Positions 25,934-34,309 of a stretch of DNA of 64,000 bases are shown one piece after another. The stretch covers positions 1,426,001 to 1,490,000 of the forward strand of contig CBDBJR010000002.1 of the NCBI GenBank assembly GCA_965206445.1, given 5' to 3'. Each line of letters starts with the position of its first letter. The first letter of the stretch is position 1. A program made the translations under genes and the position numbers. Source of the DNA: CBDBJR01 sp965206445 (GTDB lineage Bacteria; Pseudomonadota; Gammaproteobacteria; Arenicellales; Poriferihabitantaceae). A model generated the notes under the pieces. That model saw only the letters and a program-made list of their open reading frames with translations, was not told where the DNA came from and did no database searches.

Positions 25934-27493
25934 ATGAGAATCGGAATTGCAAAAGAAATCGCCGCGCACGAGCGGCGGGTTGCCTGTACGCCGCCGGAGT
26001 CGGCCCGGCTGCATCGGCTTGGCTATGCCGTGCTGGTCGAGACGCAGGCGGGTGCTGCCGCCGGTTTTGCCGATAGCGATTATGCCGCGGCGGGGGCGAC
26101 GATATGCGCGGATGCCGACGCACTGTGGCAGCAGGCGGACATTGTCTGCAAAATCAGACCGCCGGCGGAGCATCCTGCGATGCAGCTGCACGAAGCCGAG
26201 CTGGTGCGTGCGGGGAAAACGCTGATCAGCCTGCTTGAGCCGGCGCAAAATACCGATTTGATGACCCGGATTGCCGCCGCCGGCGGGACGGTGATTGCGC
26301 TGGATGCGATTCCGCGATTGTCGCGGGCGCAGAAAATGGACGCGCTGTCGTCGATGGCCGGGCTGGCCGGCTATCGCGCGGTGATCGAGGCGGGGCAGCA
26401 TTTCGAGGGATTTTTTGGCGGGCAGATTACCGCCGCCGGCAAAGTCGATCCGGCCAGAGTACTGGTGATTGGCGCCGGCGTGGCCGGGTTGGCGGCGATT
26501 GCGACCGCGGTCAGCCTCGGCGCGGTGGTCAGGGCATTCGATACGCGACCGGAAGTGGCGCAGCAGATCGAAAGCATGAATGCAGAGTTTCTGTGGCTGG
26601 AGCTGACCGAATCGGGCGCCAGCGAAAGCGGCTATGCCAAAGTGATGAGCGCGGAGTTTATTGCGGCGGAAATGGCGTTGTTTGCGGCGCAGGCCAAAAC
26701 AGTGGATATCATCATCACCACCGCATTGATCCCCGGCAAGCCGGCGCCGAAGCTGATCACGGCGGAGATGGTGCAGTCGATGCGCCGCGGCAGTGTGATT
26801 GTCGATATGGCGGCGCAGCAGGGCGGCAACTGTGCGCTGACCCGGCCCGGTGAGATTGCCTGTGTCGATGGGGTCACTATTGTCGGCTACACCGATTTTC
26901 CGAGCAGAATGGCCGCTCAGGCGAGCCGGCTGTTGGCCGCTAATCTGCGCCATTTGCTCGATGATCTCACACCGCACAGCGACGGCCAACTGGTGCTGGC
27001 GCTGGATGACGCGGTGATCGGCAGCGCCACCGTCGTGCATCAGGGGGAAGTGCGGTGGCCGCCGCCACCGGTGGCGGTGTCGGCTGCGCCGGCAGCGCAG
27101 CCGGCAGCCGTGGTCGAACCGCCGCCCGGCAAACCGCGGCGACCGTTCGGCGGCTGGCGGCAGGCCGGGCTGCTGGCGCTGGTGGGATTGGCGCTGCTGG
27201 CCGTCGGCTCGGTTGCGCCGGCGGATTTCATGGGCCACTTTACCGTCTTTGTGCTGGCCTGTTTTGTCGGCTGGCAGGTGGTCTGGCGTGTTACCCCCGC
27301 GCTGCATACGCCGTTGATGAGTGTGACCAACGCGATCAGCGGCATTATTGTCGTCGGGGCGATGCTGCAGATCAACGCCACCAGCCACCTGGCCGCCGCG
27401 CTGGCGGTGGTGGCGCTGATGCTGGCTGCGATCAATATTGCCGGCGGTTTCTGGGTGACCCGGCGCATGTTGAAAATGTTTCAGCGCGACTAG
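25934..27493 (+). CDS. pntA: NAD(P) transhydrogenase subunit alpha
   Basis: About 519 aa from the ATG at 25934 (MRIGIAKEIAAHERRVACTP, the classical start); the frame is open from 25916. The NAD-binding domain dI has VLVIGAGVAGLAAIATA. A proline/alanine-rich linker near residue 385 joins it to the membrane domain (HFTVFVLACFVGWQVVW ... SGIIVVGAMLQI). It is the fused E. coli-like form and pumps protons while moving hydride from NADH to NADP+. In this block it would turn NADH from formate dehydrogenase into NADPH for the serine cycle. Confidence 0.94.
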   Translation: MRIGIAKEIAAHERRVACTPPESARLHRLGYAVLVETQAGAAAGFADSDYAAAGATICADADALWQQADIVCKIRPPAEHPAMQLHEAELVRAGKTLISLLEPAQNTDLMTRIAAAGGTVIALDAIPRLSRAQKMDALSSMAGLAGYRAVIEAGQHFEGFFGGQITAAGKVDPARVLVIGAGVAGLAAIATAVSLGAVVRAFDTRPEVAQQIESMNAEFLWLELTESGASESGYAKVMSAEFIAAEMALFAAQAKTVDIIITTALIPGKPAPKLITAEMVQSMRRGSVIVDMAAQQGGNCALTRPGEIACVDGVTIVGYTDFPSRMAAQASRLLAANLRHLLDDLTPHSDGQLVLALDDAVIGSATVVHQGEVRWPPPPVAVSAAPAAQPAAVVEPPPGKPRRPFGGWRQAGLLALVGLALLAVGSVAPADFMGHFTVFVLACFVGWQVVWRVTPALHTPLMSVTNAISGIIVVGAMLQINATSHLAAALAVVALMLAAINIAGGFWVTRRMLKMFQRD

Positions 27494-27496
27494 CCG

Positions 27497-28894
27497 ATGC
27501 CCGCACTCGCACTGCCGCCCGGCTTGATTGCCGCCGCGTATATCGTGGCGAGCATCCTGTTTATTCTCAGTCTGGGTGGCCTGAGCCATCAGGAGACGGC
27601 CAGACGAGGCAACTGGTTTGGCATCTGCGGCATGCTGATCGCGCTGGTCGCCACCGCGCTCGACCCGCGGATGGAGCGCGTGGCGCTGATGCTCGTGGCG
27701 CTGCTGATAGGGGGCACAATCGGCATCTATCGCGCCCGGCGGCTGGCGATGACCGAAATGCCGCAGCTGGTCGCTTTGCTGCATAGCTTTGTCGGGCTGG
27801 CGGCGGTGCTGGTCGGGGTGTCCACCTATGTGAGTGCCGGCGGGCCGTTGGGCGAGCCGGAGCAGAGCATTCTTGAGGTTGAAATCTATTTGGGGGTGCT
27901 GATTGGCGCGGTGACGTTTACCGGCTCGCTGATTGCCTTCGGCAAACTACAGGGGCTGATCGACAGCAAACCGCTGCTGTTGCCGCTGCGCCACGGCTTG
28001 AATTTGGTCGCGCTGCTGTTGTGCATCTGGCTCGGCAACCGGTTTGTTGCCGGCGATAGTATCTGGCCGCTGCTGTTGATGCTGGTGGTGGCGCTGGCCT
28101 TTGGCCTGCATATGGTGATGGCTATCGGCGGTGCGGATATGCCGGTGGTGGTGTCGATGCTGAACAGCTATTCCGGCTGGGCCGCCGCCGCTACCGGGTT
28201 TACGCTGGCCAATGATTTGCTGATTGTCACCGGTGCGCTGGTGGGTTCGAGCGGCGCGATTCTCAGCTACATTATGTGCCGCGCGATGAACCGGAGATTC
28301 ATCAGTGTGATCATAGGCGGTTTTGGCGGTGCTGCCGCCGTACCGGCGAGCGCCGCGAGCGAGCAGGGCGCGGTGGTGGCGATTTCGGAAGCCGAATGCG
28401 CCGAATGCCTGGACCGTATCGAGTCGCTGGTGATTGTGCCGGGCTATGGCATGGCGGTCGCGCATGCCCAGCACGCCGTTTCCGCGCTGGCCCAGCGGCT
28501 GCGCGACCGCGGGGTGCGGGTGCGGTTTGCGATTCACCCGGTGGCCGGGCGCATGCCGGGGCACATGAACGTCCTGCTGGCGGAAGCCCGGATTTCCTAT
28601 GACATTGTGCTGGAAATGGACGAAATTCAGGCCGACCTGGCGACTACCGATCTGGTGATGGTGATTGGCGCCAATGACATTGTCAATCCGTCGGCGCTCG
28701 ACAGTGCCGATAGTCCGATTGCCGGTATGCCGGTTATCCGGGCATGGCAGGCAAAGCAGGTCGTGGTGTTAAAACGCAGCATGGCGAGCGGTTATGCCGG
28801 GGTCGAGAACCCGCTGTTTTTCAAGCCCAACACCCGCATGCTGTTCGGCGACGCCAAGTCCAGCGTCGAGGCGCTGGTCAGCCGGATCGCGTAA
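27497..28894 (+). CDS. pntB: NAD(P) transhydrogenase subunit beta
   Basis: 465 aa, the usual length. The N-terminal half has many membrane helices (TEMPQLVALLHSFVGLAAVLVG, GADMPVVVSMLNSYSGWAAA). The C-terminal NADP-binding domain dIII has VIVPGYGMAVAHAQHAV and VIGANDIVNPSA. It begins 4 bp after pntA and completes the membrane transhydrogenase. It is the last gene of the co-oriented C1 block. Confidence 0.95.
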   Translation: MPALALPPGLIAAAYIVASILFILSLGGLSHQETARRGNWFGICGMLIALVATALDPRMERVALMLVALLIGGTIGIYRARRLAMTEMPQLVALLHSFVGLAAVLVGVSTYVSAGGPLGEPEQSILEVEIYLGVLIGAVTFTGSLIAFGKLQGLIDSKPLLLPLRHGLNLVALLLCIWLGNRFVAGDSIWPLLLMLVVALAFGLHMVMAIGGADMPVVVSMLNSYSGWAAAATGFTLANDLLIVTGALVGSSGAILSYIMCRAMNRRFISVIIGGFGGAAAVPASAASEQGAVVAISEAECAECLDRIESLVIVPGYGMAVAHAQHAVSALAQRLRDRGVRVRFAIHPVAGRMPGHMNVLLAEARISYDIVLEMDEIQADLATTDLVMVIGANDIVNPSALDSADSPIAGMPVIRAWQAKQVVVLKRSMASGYAGVENPLFFKPNTRMLFGDAKSSVEALVSRIA

Positions 28895-29015
28895 TCTGCC
28901 ACGCCGGCGGCGTTGATCGACTCTTTCCAGACTTTTTATACTGGATTAAGATGTATCTTTATCTGATTGAATAATAAAAGATTAGTTATAAGGTAATCTG
29001 TGCTCACGGAGGGTG

Positions 29016-29570
29016 TCAACCGGGCGCAGATGGGTTTTGCCCCAGCTCGGCATAGATCAGCTGTGCGGCCATGCGCACATACTCCTGGAGTTCCAGTAAT
29101 TGCCGCTCCTCGTTTTCCGAGGTGGTTTGCGGCAGCTCGAGTTCGGCCATCTGCTGTAGATCGCCAATCGCCTCGCGGCATTCCTGCGACGCCTGTTCGA
29201 GCGTGCCGGTTTGCTCATGGCCGAGGCCGAGGATAAACCCGTCGCACCACTGCTTGAGCGCCTCGAGGCGACGGGTCAGGCTGGCATCGTCGTCCGGCAG
29301 CAACAGGTTGAATTTGAAATCAGCCTGCTTGAGGTCGCGCAGTGCCAGGCCAAACAAGGCGTCAATCAGTACAAACTGATCCGCCTGGGCAAGCTGAAAC
29401 AGCTCGGCACGCGCATGCAAACTCTGCTCTGTGACGCCGCAGCAGATCAAAGCAACCGCCAATCCATGGGCCTGTGCGGCGCCGACGCCGTCGGTCGCCT
29501 GCTTCAGCTTGTGGTCCAGCTGGTCGAAGATGTGCTGTTGGAAAGCGCTGCCGGAAAGTGATTCGGTCAA
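29016..29570 (-). CDS. ygfB: UPF0149 (YgfB/YecA) family protein
   Basis: 184 aa, mainly alpha-helical and acidic, with the family features HGLAVALICCG, WCDGFILGLG and EYVRMAAQLIYAEL near the end. The start appears to be TTG. In gammaproteobacteria ygfB sits opposite zapA and the 6S RNA gene. Here that order is kept apart from one inserted SDR gene. The molecular role of YgfB is poorly defined. Confidence 0.85.
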   Translation of the reverse strand: MTESLSGSAFQQHIFDQLDHKLKQATDGVGAAQAHGLAVALICCGVTEQSLHARAELFQLAQADQFVLIDALFGLALRDLKQADFKFNLLLPDDDASLTRRLEALKQWCDGFILGLGHEQTGTLEQASQECREAIGDLQQMAELELPQTTSENEERQLLELQEYVRMAAQLIYAELGQNPSAPG

Positions 29571-29696
29571 TTTGACGGCCTGCGTACGGCGGCCCCGGGC
29601 GGTTATGGTTGTCTGCCGGGCTGCCTGGTGGACGGTGTGTAGTGGTATTGAAGGTCGCTCAGGAAGCGCCTCAGGAAACGGACTTTATCGACTGTT

Positions 29697-30356
29697 TTAC
29701 CAGGGCAGCTCGTGGCCTTCGGCATGCCAGAATCGACCGCTGGTGCGCATCTCCAGCGCGTGCATGCGTTCAATGATGCCGTTGGCCGCGAGCGCCGGCT
29801 CGATGCCCTGGCCGCCGGTCATCTCGGTTGCAACCAGGCCGGGATGCAGCAGCGCAACCGCAATGCCGCGCTGGCCCAGCTCGTGGGACAGGTTGACGCC
29901 CATCATATTGGCCGCCGCCTTGGACATGCGGTAGCCGTACAGACCGCCGGTCTGATTATCGCCGATGGAACCGACGCGGCTGGTGATGATGCCCACTTTG
30001 GCGCCGTCTGACAGCCGCTCGGCCAGGCCGTGGACCAGCCGCAGCGGGGCCAGGGCATTGACGGTGAATTGATAGCTGATCTGCTCGAAATCCAGGGCGC
30101 CGGCGGTTTCCCGGAGCAGGACGCCGGCGTTGCTGATCAGCATATCGAATACCCGGGTGCCGAGTGCCGACTGCAAGCGCGGCAGGCTGTCGGGCTGCGC
30201 CAGATCGATGCCGGTAATGACGTCTACACCCAGGCGATCCAGTTGCTCGCTGGACTGACGCACGCCGGTCACCACGGTATGCCCCGCCTGTTGCAGTTGT
30301 TTGCACAATTCGTAACCGATGCCGCGGTTACCGCCGGACAGGTAGATATGAGCCAT
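29697..30356 (-). CDS. Short-chain dehydrogenase/reductase
   Basis: 219 aa with a complete SDR core: cofactor loop SGGNRGIGYELC, the NAG motif in MLISNAGVL, active-site Ser in IITSRVGSIG and YGYRMSKAAANMM (YxxxK), and the HPGLVATEMTG loop. Substrate is unknown. Similar SDRs are annotated as C-factor-like oxidoreductases. It lies between ygfB and the zapB-like gene, where it is not usual. Confidence 0.88.
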   Translation of the reverse strand: MAHIYLSGGNRGIGYELCKQLQQAGHTVVTGVRQSSEQLDRLGVDVITGIDLAQPDSLPRLQSALGTRVFDMLISNAGVLLRETAGALDFEQISYQFTVNALAPLRLVHGLAERLSDGAKVGIITSRVGSIGDNQTGGLYGYRMSKAAANMMGVNLSHELGQRGIAVALLHPGLVATEMTGGQGIEPALAANGIIERMHALEMRTSGRFWHAEGHELPW

Positions 30357-30507
30357 GGGTGTGTGCGCTATGATGGATTAAAGGGCGAGCGGTTGCTCGA
30401 TCAGGACGATGCCGCTACTATAGCGGCGGGCACTGCCGACAGCCTTTGGCGGCTGCCTGAAATTGGCCGCCGGTTGGCCGTTGGATGATTGGTCCAGATG
30501 CATTATC

Positions 30508-30521
30508 ATAGTGTACACTAT
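30508..30521. promoter_or_regulatory. Perfect 14-bp palindrome between divergent genes
   Basis: ATAGTGTACACTAT, fully symmetric, between the minus-strand SDR and the plus-strand zapB-like gene, followed by AT-rich sequence. The form suits a dimeric repressor such as a GntR- or TetR-type protein. No regulator gene is adjacent. Confidence 0.45.
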
Positions 30522-30631
30522 CGAAATACAATAGATAAATCTTATGTTTGCTCCTCGCCGGGCGCCGTTGCAAGGCCGGCTGGTCGCCGACAGGCGCTAT
30601 GCGGGCGGGGCGGATACAACAGGTGACACGA

Positions 30632-30832
30632 GTGGAAGAAATCGTTCAAAAACTGGAACAGCGCACCAACGAGTTGATTCGGCTGTGTGAAAATATTCAG
30701 CGTGAGAATGAAATCCTGCGCAACGATCACCAGGCGCTGCGCCAGGAGTTCAAGGCGCTGCAGGAGAAAAACAGCATCGCCAAAAGCCGGGTCGAGCAGA
30801 TTATCGCGCGGGTCAAACTGCTCGGCAGTTGA
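30632..30832 (+). CDS. ZapB-like coiled-coil protein (TIGR02449 family)
   Basis: 66 aa starting from GTG at 30632, which has AGGTG six bases upstream; a longer frame from 30548 has no family similarity at its N-terminus. The whole protein is one heptad-rich coiled coil (EEIVQKLEQRTNELIRL, ENEILRNDHQALRQEF). This family lies just upstream of zapA in many gammaproteobacteria and is thought to work with the divisome, by analogy with ZapB. zapA follows after 52 bp. Confidence 0.82.
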   Translation: MEEIVQKLEQRTNELIRLCENIQRENEILRNDHQALRQEFKALQEKNSIAKSRVEQIIARVKLLGS

Positions 30833-30884
30833 ATGCGCGCTCCGGTCGGCCGCGGTGCTCCCTATCGATACCCCACTACAGACC

Positions 30885-31184
30885 ATGCCGGCTGACAAAC
30901 ACAACGTGAAAGTAAGCATCCTGCAGCGTGAGTTCACGATTGCCTGCGAGCCGGGGCAAAGCCGCGGCTTGACCGTCGCCGCCGCCTATCTGAATGAGCA
31001 AATGCAAGCGGTTGCCAGGAGCAGCAAGCTGCTGGGGGCGGAGCGGTGTGCGATTATGGCGGCATTGAATATGGCGTATGAATTGCTGGAATTGAAAGAC
31101 CGCATAGGGGAAGAACAGGCCATCGGTCGGCGCCTGGACGGCCTGTACAGTCAGGTCGATCAGGCACTGGTGAAAATTAAATGA
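30885..31184 (+). CDS. zapA: Cell division protein ZapA
   Basis: 99 aa from the ATG at 30885 (MPADKHNVKVSILQREFTIAC). The N-terminal globular part is followed by a helix (AAALNMAYELLELKDRIGEE). ZapA binds FtsZ and bundles protofilaments at mid-cell. The position directly before 6S RNA and the 5-formyl-THF cyclo-ligase gene matches the conserved gammaproteobacterial order. The frame is open further upstream but that stretch overlaps the previous gene. Confidence 0.9.
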   Translation: MPADKHNVKVSILQREFTIACEPGQSRGLTVAAAYLNEQMQAVARSSKLLGAERCAIMAALNMAYELLELKDRIGEEQAIGRRLDGLYSQVDQALVKIK

Positions 31185-31247
31185 GCGCTGCTGTGGGTGC
31201 ACATCAGCGTATACACCGCGCGTATCGCATCTGCTATACTGCGGCTG

Positions 31248-31435
31248 CGTTACCTGCTGCGCTCGAGTTGTTTGCTGAATCCCTTAGAACCTAATACATT
31301 ATTATGGGTACTGTTCTGAACGGTGGGCGTGTATGAACCCGATGTTTATCGGCGGGAATCCCGAAGCGGTTCGTGGTACCCACTTGGACCTTCCGGTTCA
31401 AGGTAAAGTGAGCATACGACGCAAGCGGGTAGCGC
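31248..31435 (+). ncRNA. ssrS: 6S RNA
   Basis: Lies between zapA and the cyclo-ligase gene, the classical site. A -10 box TATACT at 31235-31240 predicts a start near 31248. The 5' end GTTACCTGCTGCG can pair with the 3' end CGCAAGCGGGTAGC to form the closing stem. Near the 3' side, ACTTGGACCTTCCGGTTCAAGG resembles the conserved CCUUGAACC...GGUUCAAGG hairpin of enterobacterial 6S RNA. Predicted length of about 188 nt fits. 6S RNA binds sigma-70 RNA polymerase in stationary phase. Confidence 0.85.
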
Positions 31436-31472
31436 ACTTTTCCGCCGGTCAGGCCGGCCTGCCAACGGGGCG

Positions 31473-32126
31473 GTGCCGGCGATGAACGGTACGGTCGCAG
31501 CGCAGGTTGCGGTAGTGGCGGGCGATAGCCCGGGTCTGGTCGACAAAAAGCAACTGCGAACACGCCTGCGACAGCAGCGCCGGGCGCTCGATAGCGAGCA
31601 GCAGGCGGCCGCTGCGGCCGGCCTGCTGGCGCAATTGTTGACTCTGGACGACTTTTTGCACAGCCGGCATACGGCGTTGTATCTTGCCGACGACGGCGAA
31701 ATCGACCCGGTCGAGGTCATGCAATGGCTATGGCGTAACCGGCGCAGCTGTTACGTGCCGATACTGCCGCCTGAGCGTAGCGGGTGTTTGAAATTTGCCG
31801 AAGTAACCGCTGCCAGCCGGTTCACGAAAAACCGGTTTGGCTTGCTCGAGCCGGTCGTGCCGTCGGCTGCGCTGCGTACCGCGGAGCAGCTGGAGTTGTT
31901 GCTGCTGCCCCTGGTCGGTTTCGATCAATGCGGCAACCGCGTTGGCATGGGCGGCGGGTTTTATGATGCGACCCTGGCCGCGTGCGCCCGGGCTCAGCCG
32001 CCGCACCCGCACCGGATTGGCCTGGCGCATGCGCTGCAGCAGGTTGAGCGGATTCAGCCGGAGCCGTGGGATATTCCGCTGCCGATGGTCGTCAGCGACC
32101 GGGCAGTGCATCGATTTACCCCGTAG
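31473..32126 (+). CDS. fau: 5-formyltetrahydrofolate cyclo-ligase
   Basis: 217 aa with KKQLRTRLRQQRRAL at the start of the domain and the signature LVGFDQCGNRVGMGGGFYDATL near the C-terminus. It converts 5-formyl-THF to 5,10-methenyl-THF with ATP and so recycles folate. That is useful next to a large formyl-THF flux, although the location after 6S RNA is the general gammaproteobacterial one. The start could also be ATG 31482. Confidence 0.93.
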   Translation: MPAMNGTVAAQVAVVAGDSPGLVDKKQLRTRLRQQRRALDSEQQAAAAAGLLAQLLTLDDFLHSRHTALYLADDGEIDPVEVMQWLWRNRRSCYVPILPPERSGCLKFAEVTAASRFTKNRFGLLEPVVPSAALRTAEQLELLLLPLVGFDQCGNRVGMGGGFYDATLAACARAQPPHPHRIGLAHALQQVERIQPEPWDIPLPMVVSDRAVHRFTP

Positions 32127-32193
32127 CGCGCGCGAGTCGGTATAATTGGCAACCGGGTTACGTTATCCATTTCAATCGTCCATTTCAATTGCC

Positions 32194-32838
32194 ATGTACA
32201 AATCATCAAATTCGATTACCAATCGCCCGGCGCTGCGCGCGTCAGGGTTTCATGCGATACGCACGTTACTGCTGTTTATGGGTTTGTGGGTATGGCCATT
32301 TCAATCTATTGCAGCGGAGCATACTGTTATGCTTAAAATGACTACTTCGGTCGGGGAGATCGAATTCGAACTGTACCCGCAAGCGGCGCCTGTAACGGTC
32401 GAGAATTTTTTGACCTATGCGCGCGACGGCCATTTCAATGATCTGATTTTCCATCGCGTGATGCCCGGTTTTGTGCTGCAAGGGGGTGGCTTTACCGCCG
32501 ATATGCAGCAGCGTGGCACGCGGGCGCCGATTAAAAACGAGGCCGATAACGGCTTGAAAAATCTGACCGGGACGGTGTCAATGGCGCGCACCTCCGACCC
32601 GAATTCGGCCACCTCACAGTTTTTTATCAACCTGGCGGACAATGCCTTTCTCGACCATAAGTCGAAAACGCCGCAAGGCTGGGGCTATGCCGTGTTTGCA
32701 AAAGTTACCGCCGGCATGGAGGTGCTCGAAAAAATCGCCGCTGCCCCGACCGGGAACTCGGGTGCGCACGGCGACGTCCCGCTACAGCCGATTGTGATTG
32801 AAAAAGTCGATGTCATCGAGCATCAGCCCGAGTCCTGA
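32194..32838 (+). CDS. Exported peptidyl-prolyl cis-trans isomerase, cyclophilin type
   Basis: About 214 aa from ATG 32194 (open from 32146). The N-terminus has a membrane/signal stretch (LLLFMGLWVWPFQSIAA) before the cyclophilin domain: VTVENFL, FHRVMPGFVLQGGGF, MARTSDPNSATSQFFINLADN. It resembles PpiA/PpiB and probably acts in the periplasm on proline bonds. The signal peptide with cleavage after IAA is a prediction. Confidence 0.9.
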   Translation: MYKSSNSITNRPALRASGFHAIRTLLLFMGLWVWPFQSIAAEHTVMLKMTTSVGEIEFELYPQAAPVTVENFLTYARDGHFNDLIFHRVMPGFVLQGGGFTADMQQRGTRAPIKNEADNGLKNLTGTVSMARTSDPNSATSQFFINLADNAFLDHKSKTPQGWGYAVFAKVTAGMEVLEKIAAAPTGNSGAHGDVPLQPIVIEKVDVIEHQPES

Positions 32839-32919
32839 AGGCGGGCATGGGGTCGCTCCGGTTTTGCCGCCGGTGCCGTGTGCCGACAGCCGGAATGGAC
32901 TGACCGAATAGAGGTTTTT

Positions 32920-34296
32920 ATGCCGCTCAAGCTGTTGATTACCACGTTCGGCTGCCAGATGAATGAGTATGATTCGTCCAGGATGGCGGATTTGTTGGCG
33001 CTCAGCCACGGCTACCAGCCGACCGGCGACCCGGCGGAGGCTGATCTGGTGTTGCTGAATACCTGTTCGGTGCGCGAGAAAGCCCAGGAAAAGGTGTTTT
33101 CGCTGCTGGGCCGATGGCGTGAGGTGAAGCAGAAAAACCCCGATCTGGTGATTGGGGTGGGCGGTTGTGTTGCCAGCCAGGAGGGGCGCATGATTATTCA
33201 GCGGGCGCCTTATGTCGATCTGGTGTTTGGGCCGCAGACGCTGCATCGATTGCCCGAATTGATCAATCAGGTGATGCAGAAACGGGCGGCGGAAAAACGC
33301 CACCGGATGCGTAGCGCCGAGGTCGTGGACGTGCGGTTTCCGGAAATCGAGAAGTTCGATCGCCTGCCACCGCCGCGGGTTGACGGCTGCAAGGCGTTCG
33401 TTTCCATCATGGAAGGCTGTAGCAAATACTGTTCTTTCTGCGTGGTGCCGTACACCCGCGGAACCGAATTCAGCCGCCCGTTCGATGACGTCATCGCGGA
33501 GGTGGTCGGGCTGGCGCAGCAGGGGGTGCGGGAAATTACGCTGCTGGGGCAAAACGTCAACGGCTATCGCGGCCAGCGGCATGCCGGTGGCAGCATGGGG
33601 TTTGCCGAGCTGCTGCATTATGTGGCGGCGGTGGAGGGCATCGATCGGCTGCGCTACACGACCTCGCACCCGATTGAGTTTACCGACCAGCTGGTGGCGG
33701 CGCATGCGCAGATTCCGGAGTTGGTGCGGCATCTGCATCTGCCGGTGCAAAGCGGCTCTAATCGGGTCTTGCAGCGGATGAAACGCGGCTATACCGTCGA
33801 GGACTACCTTGACTGGATCGCAAAACTGCGCCGCACCGATGCCGGCCTGTCGATTTCTTCGGATTTCATTGTCGGCTTCCCGGGTGAAAGCGACGCCGAT
33901 TTTGCCGCGACGATGCGCCTGGTTGAGACGGTGAACTACGACGCCTCGTTTAGTTTTATCTACAGCCCGAGGCCGGGCACGCCGGCCGCACAATGGCCGG
34001 ATGATGTGCTGCTGCAGACCAAAAAAGCCCGCCTGGCGCAGCTGCAAAAACGCCTTTCGGAGATGGCGGCGGCAATCAGTGAATCGATGGTCGGCAGGCA
34101 ATACGCCGTGCTGGTGGAAGGGCCGGCGCGCAAGCAGGCGCAGCAGTTGTGCGGTCGAACCGAGAACAACCGGGTCGTCAATTTTGCCGGCAGCCGGCAC
34201 TGGGTCGGGCAGTTTGTGCCGGTGACAATAACCGAGGCGCTGCCCAATTCGCTGCGTGGCGTGAGCGCTCGGCCCGAGGTCGACGCGGCGGCTTGA
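32920..34296 (+). CDS. miaB: tRNA-2-methylthio-N6-dimethylallyladenosine synthase
   Basis: 458 aa from ATG 32920. The N-terminal UPF0004 domain has three cluster cysteines (FGCQMNEYDS, NTCSVREKA, GGCVASQEG), the radical-SAM centre is CSKYCSFCVVPYTRG, and the C-terminus is a TRAM domain. It adds a methylthio group to i6A37 of tRNAs reading U-starting codons. It heads the conserved miaB-ybeZ-ybeY-lnt order. Confidence 0.96.
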   Translation: MPLKLLITTFGCQMNEYDSSRMADLLALSHGYQPTGDPAEADLVLLNTCSVREKAQEKVFSLLGRWREVKQKNPDLVIGVGGCVASQEGRMIIQRAPYVDLVFGPQTLHRLPELINQVMQKRAAEKRHRMRSAEVVDVRFPEIEKFDRLPPPRVDGCKAFVSIMEGCSKYCSFCVVPYTRGTEFSRPFDDVIAEVVGLAQQGVREITLLGQNVNGYRGQRHAGGSMGFAELLHYVAAVEGIDRLRYTTSHPIEFTDQLVAAHAQIPELVRHLHLPVQSGSNRVLQRMKRGYTVEDYLDWIAKLRRTDAGLSISSDFIVGFPGESDADFAATMRLVETVNYDASFSFIYSPRPGTPAAQWPDDVLLQTKKARLAQLQKRLSEMAAAISESMVGRQYAVLVEGPARKQAQQLCGRTENNRVVNFAGSRHWVGQFVPVTITEALPNSLRGVSARPEVDAAA

Positions 34297-34309
34297 ATGC
34301 CGTCTGGTA

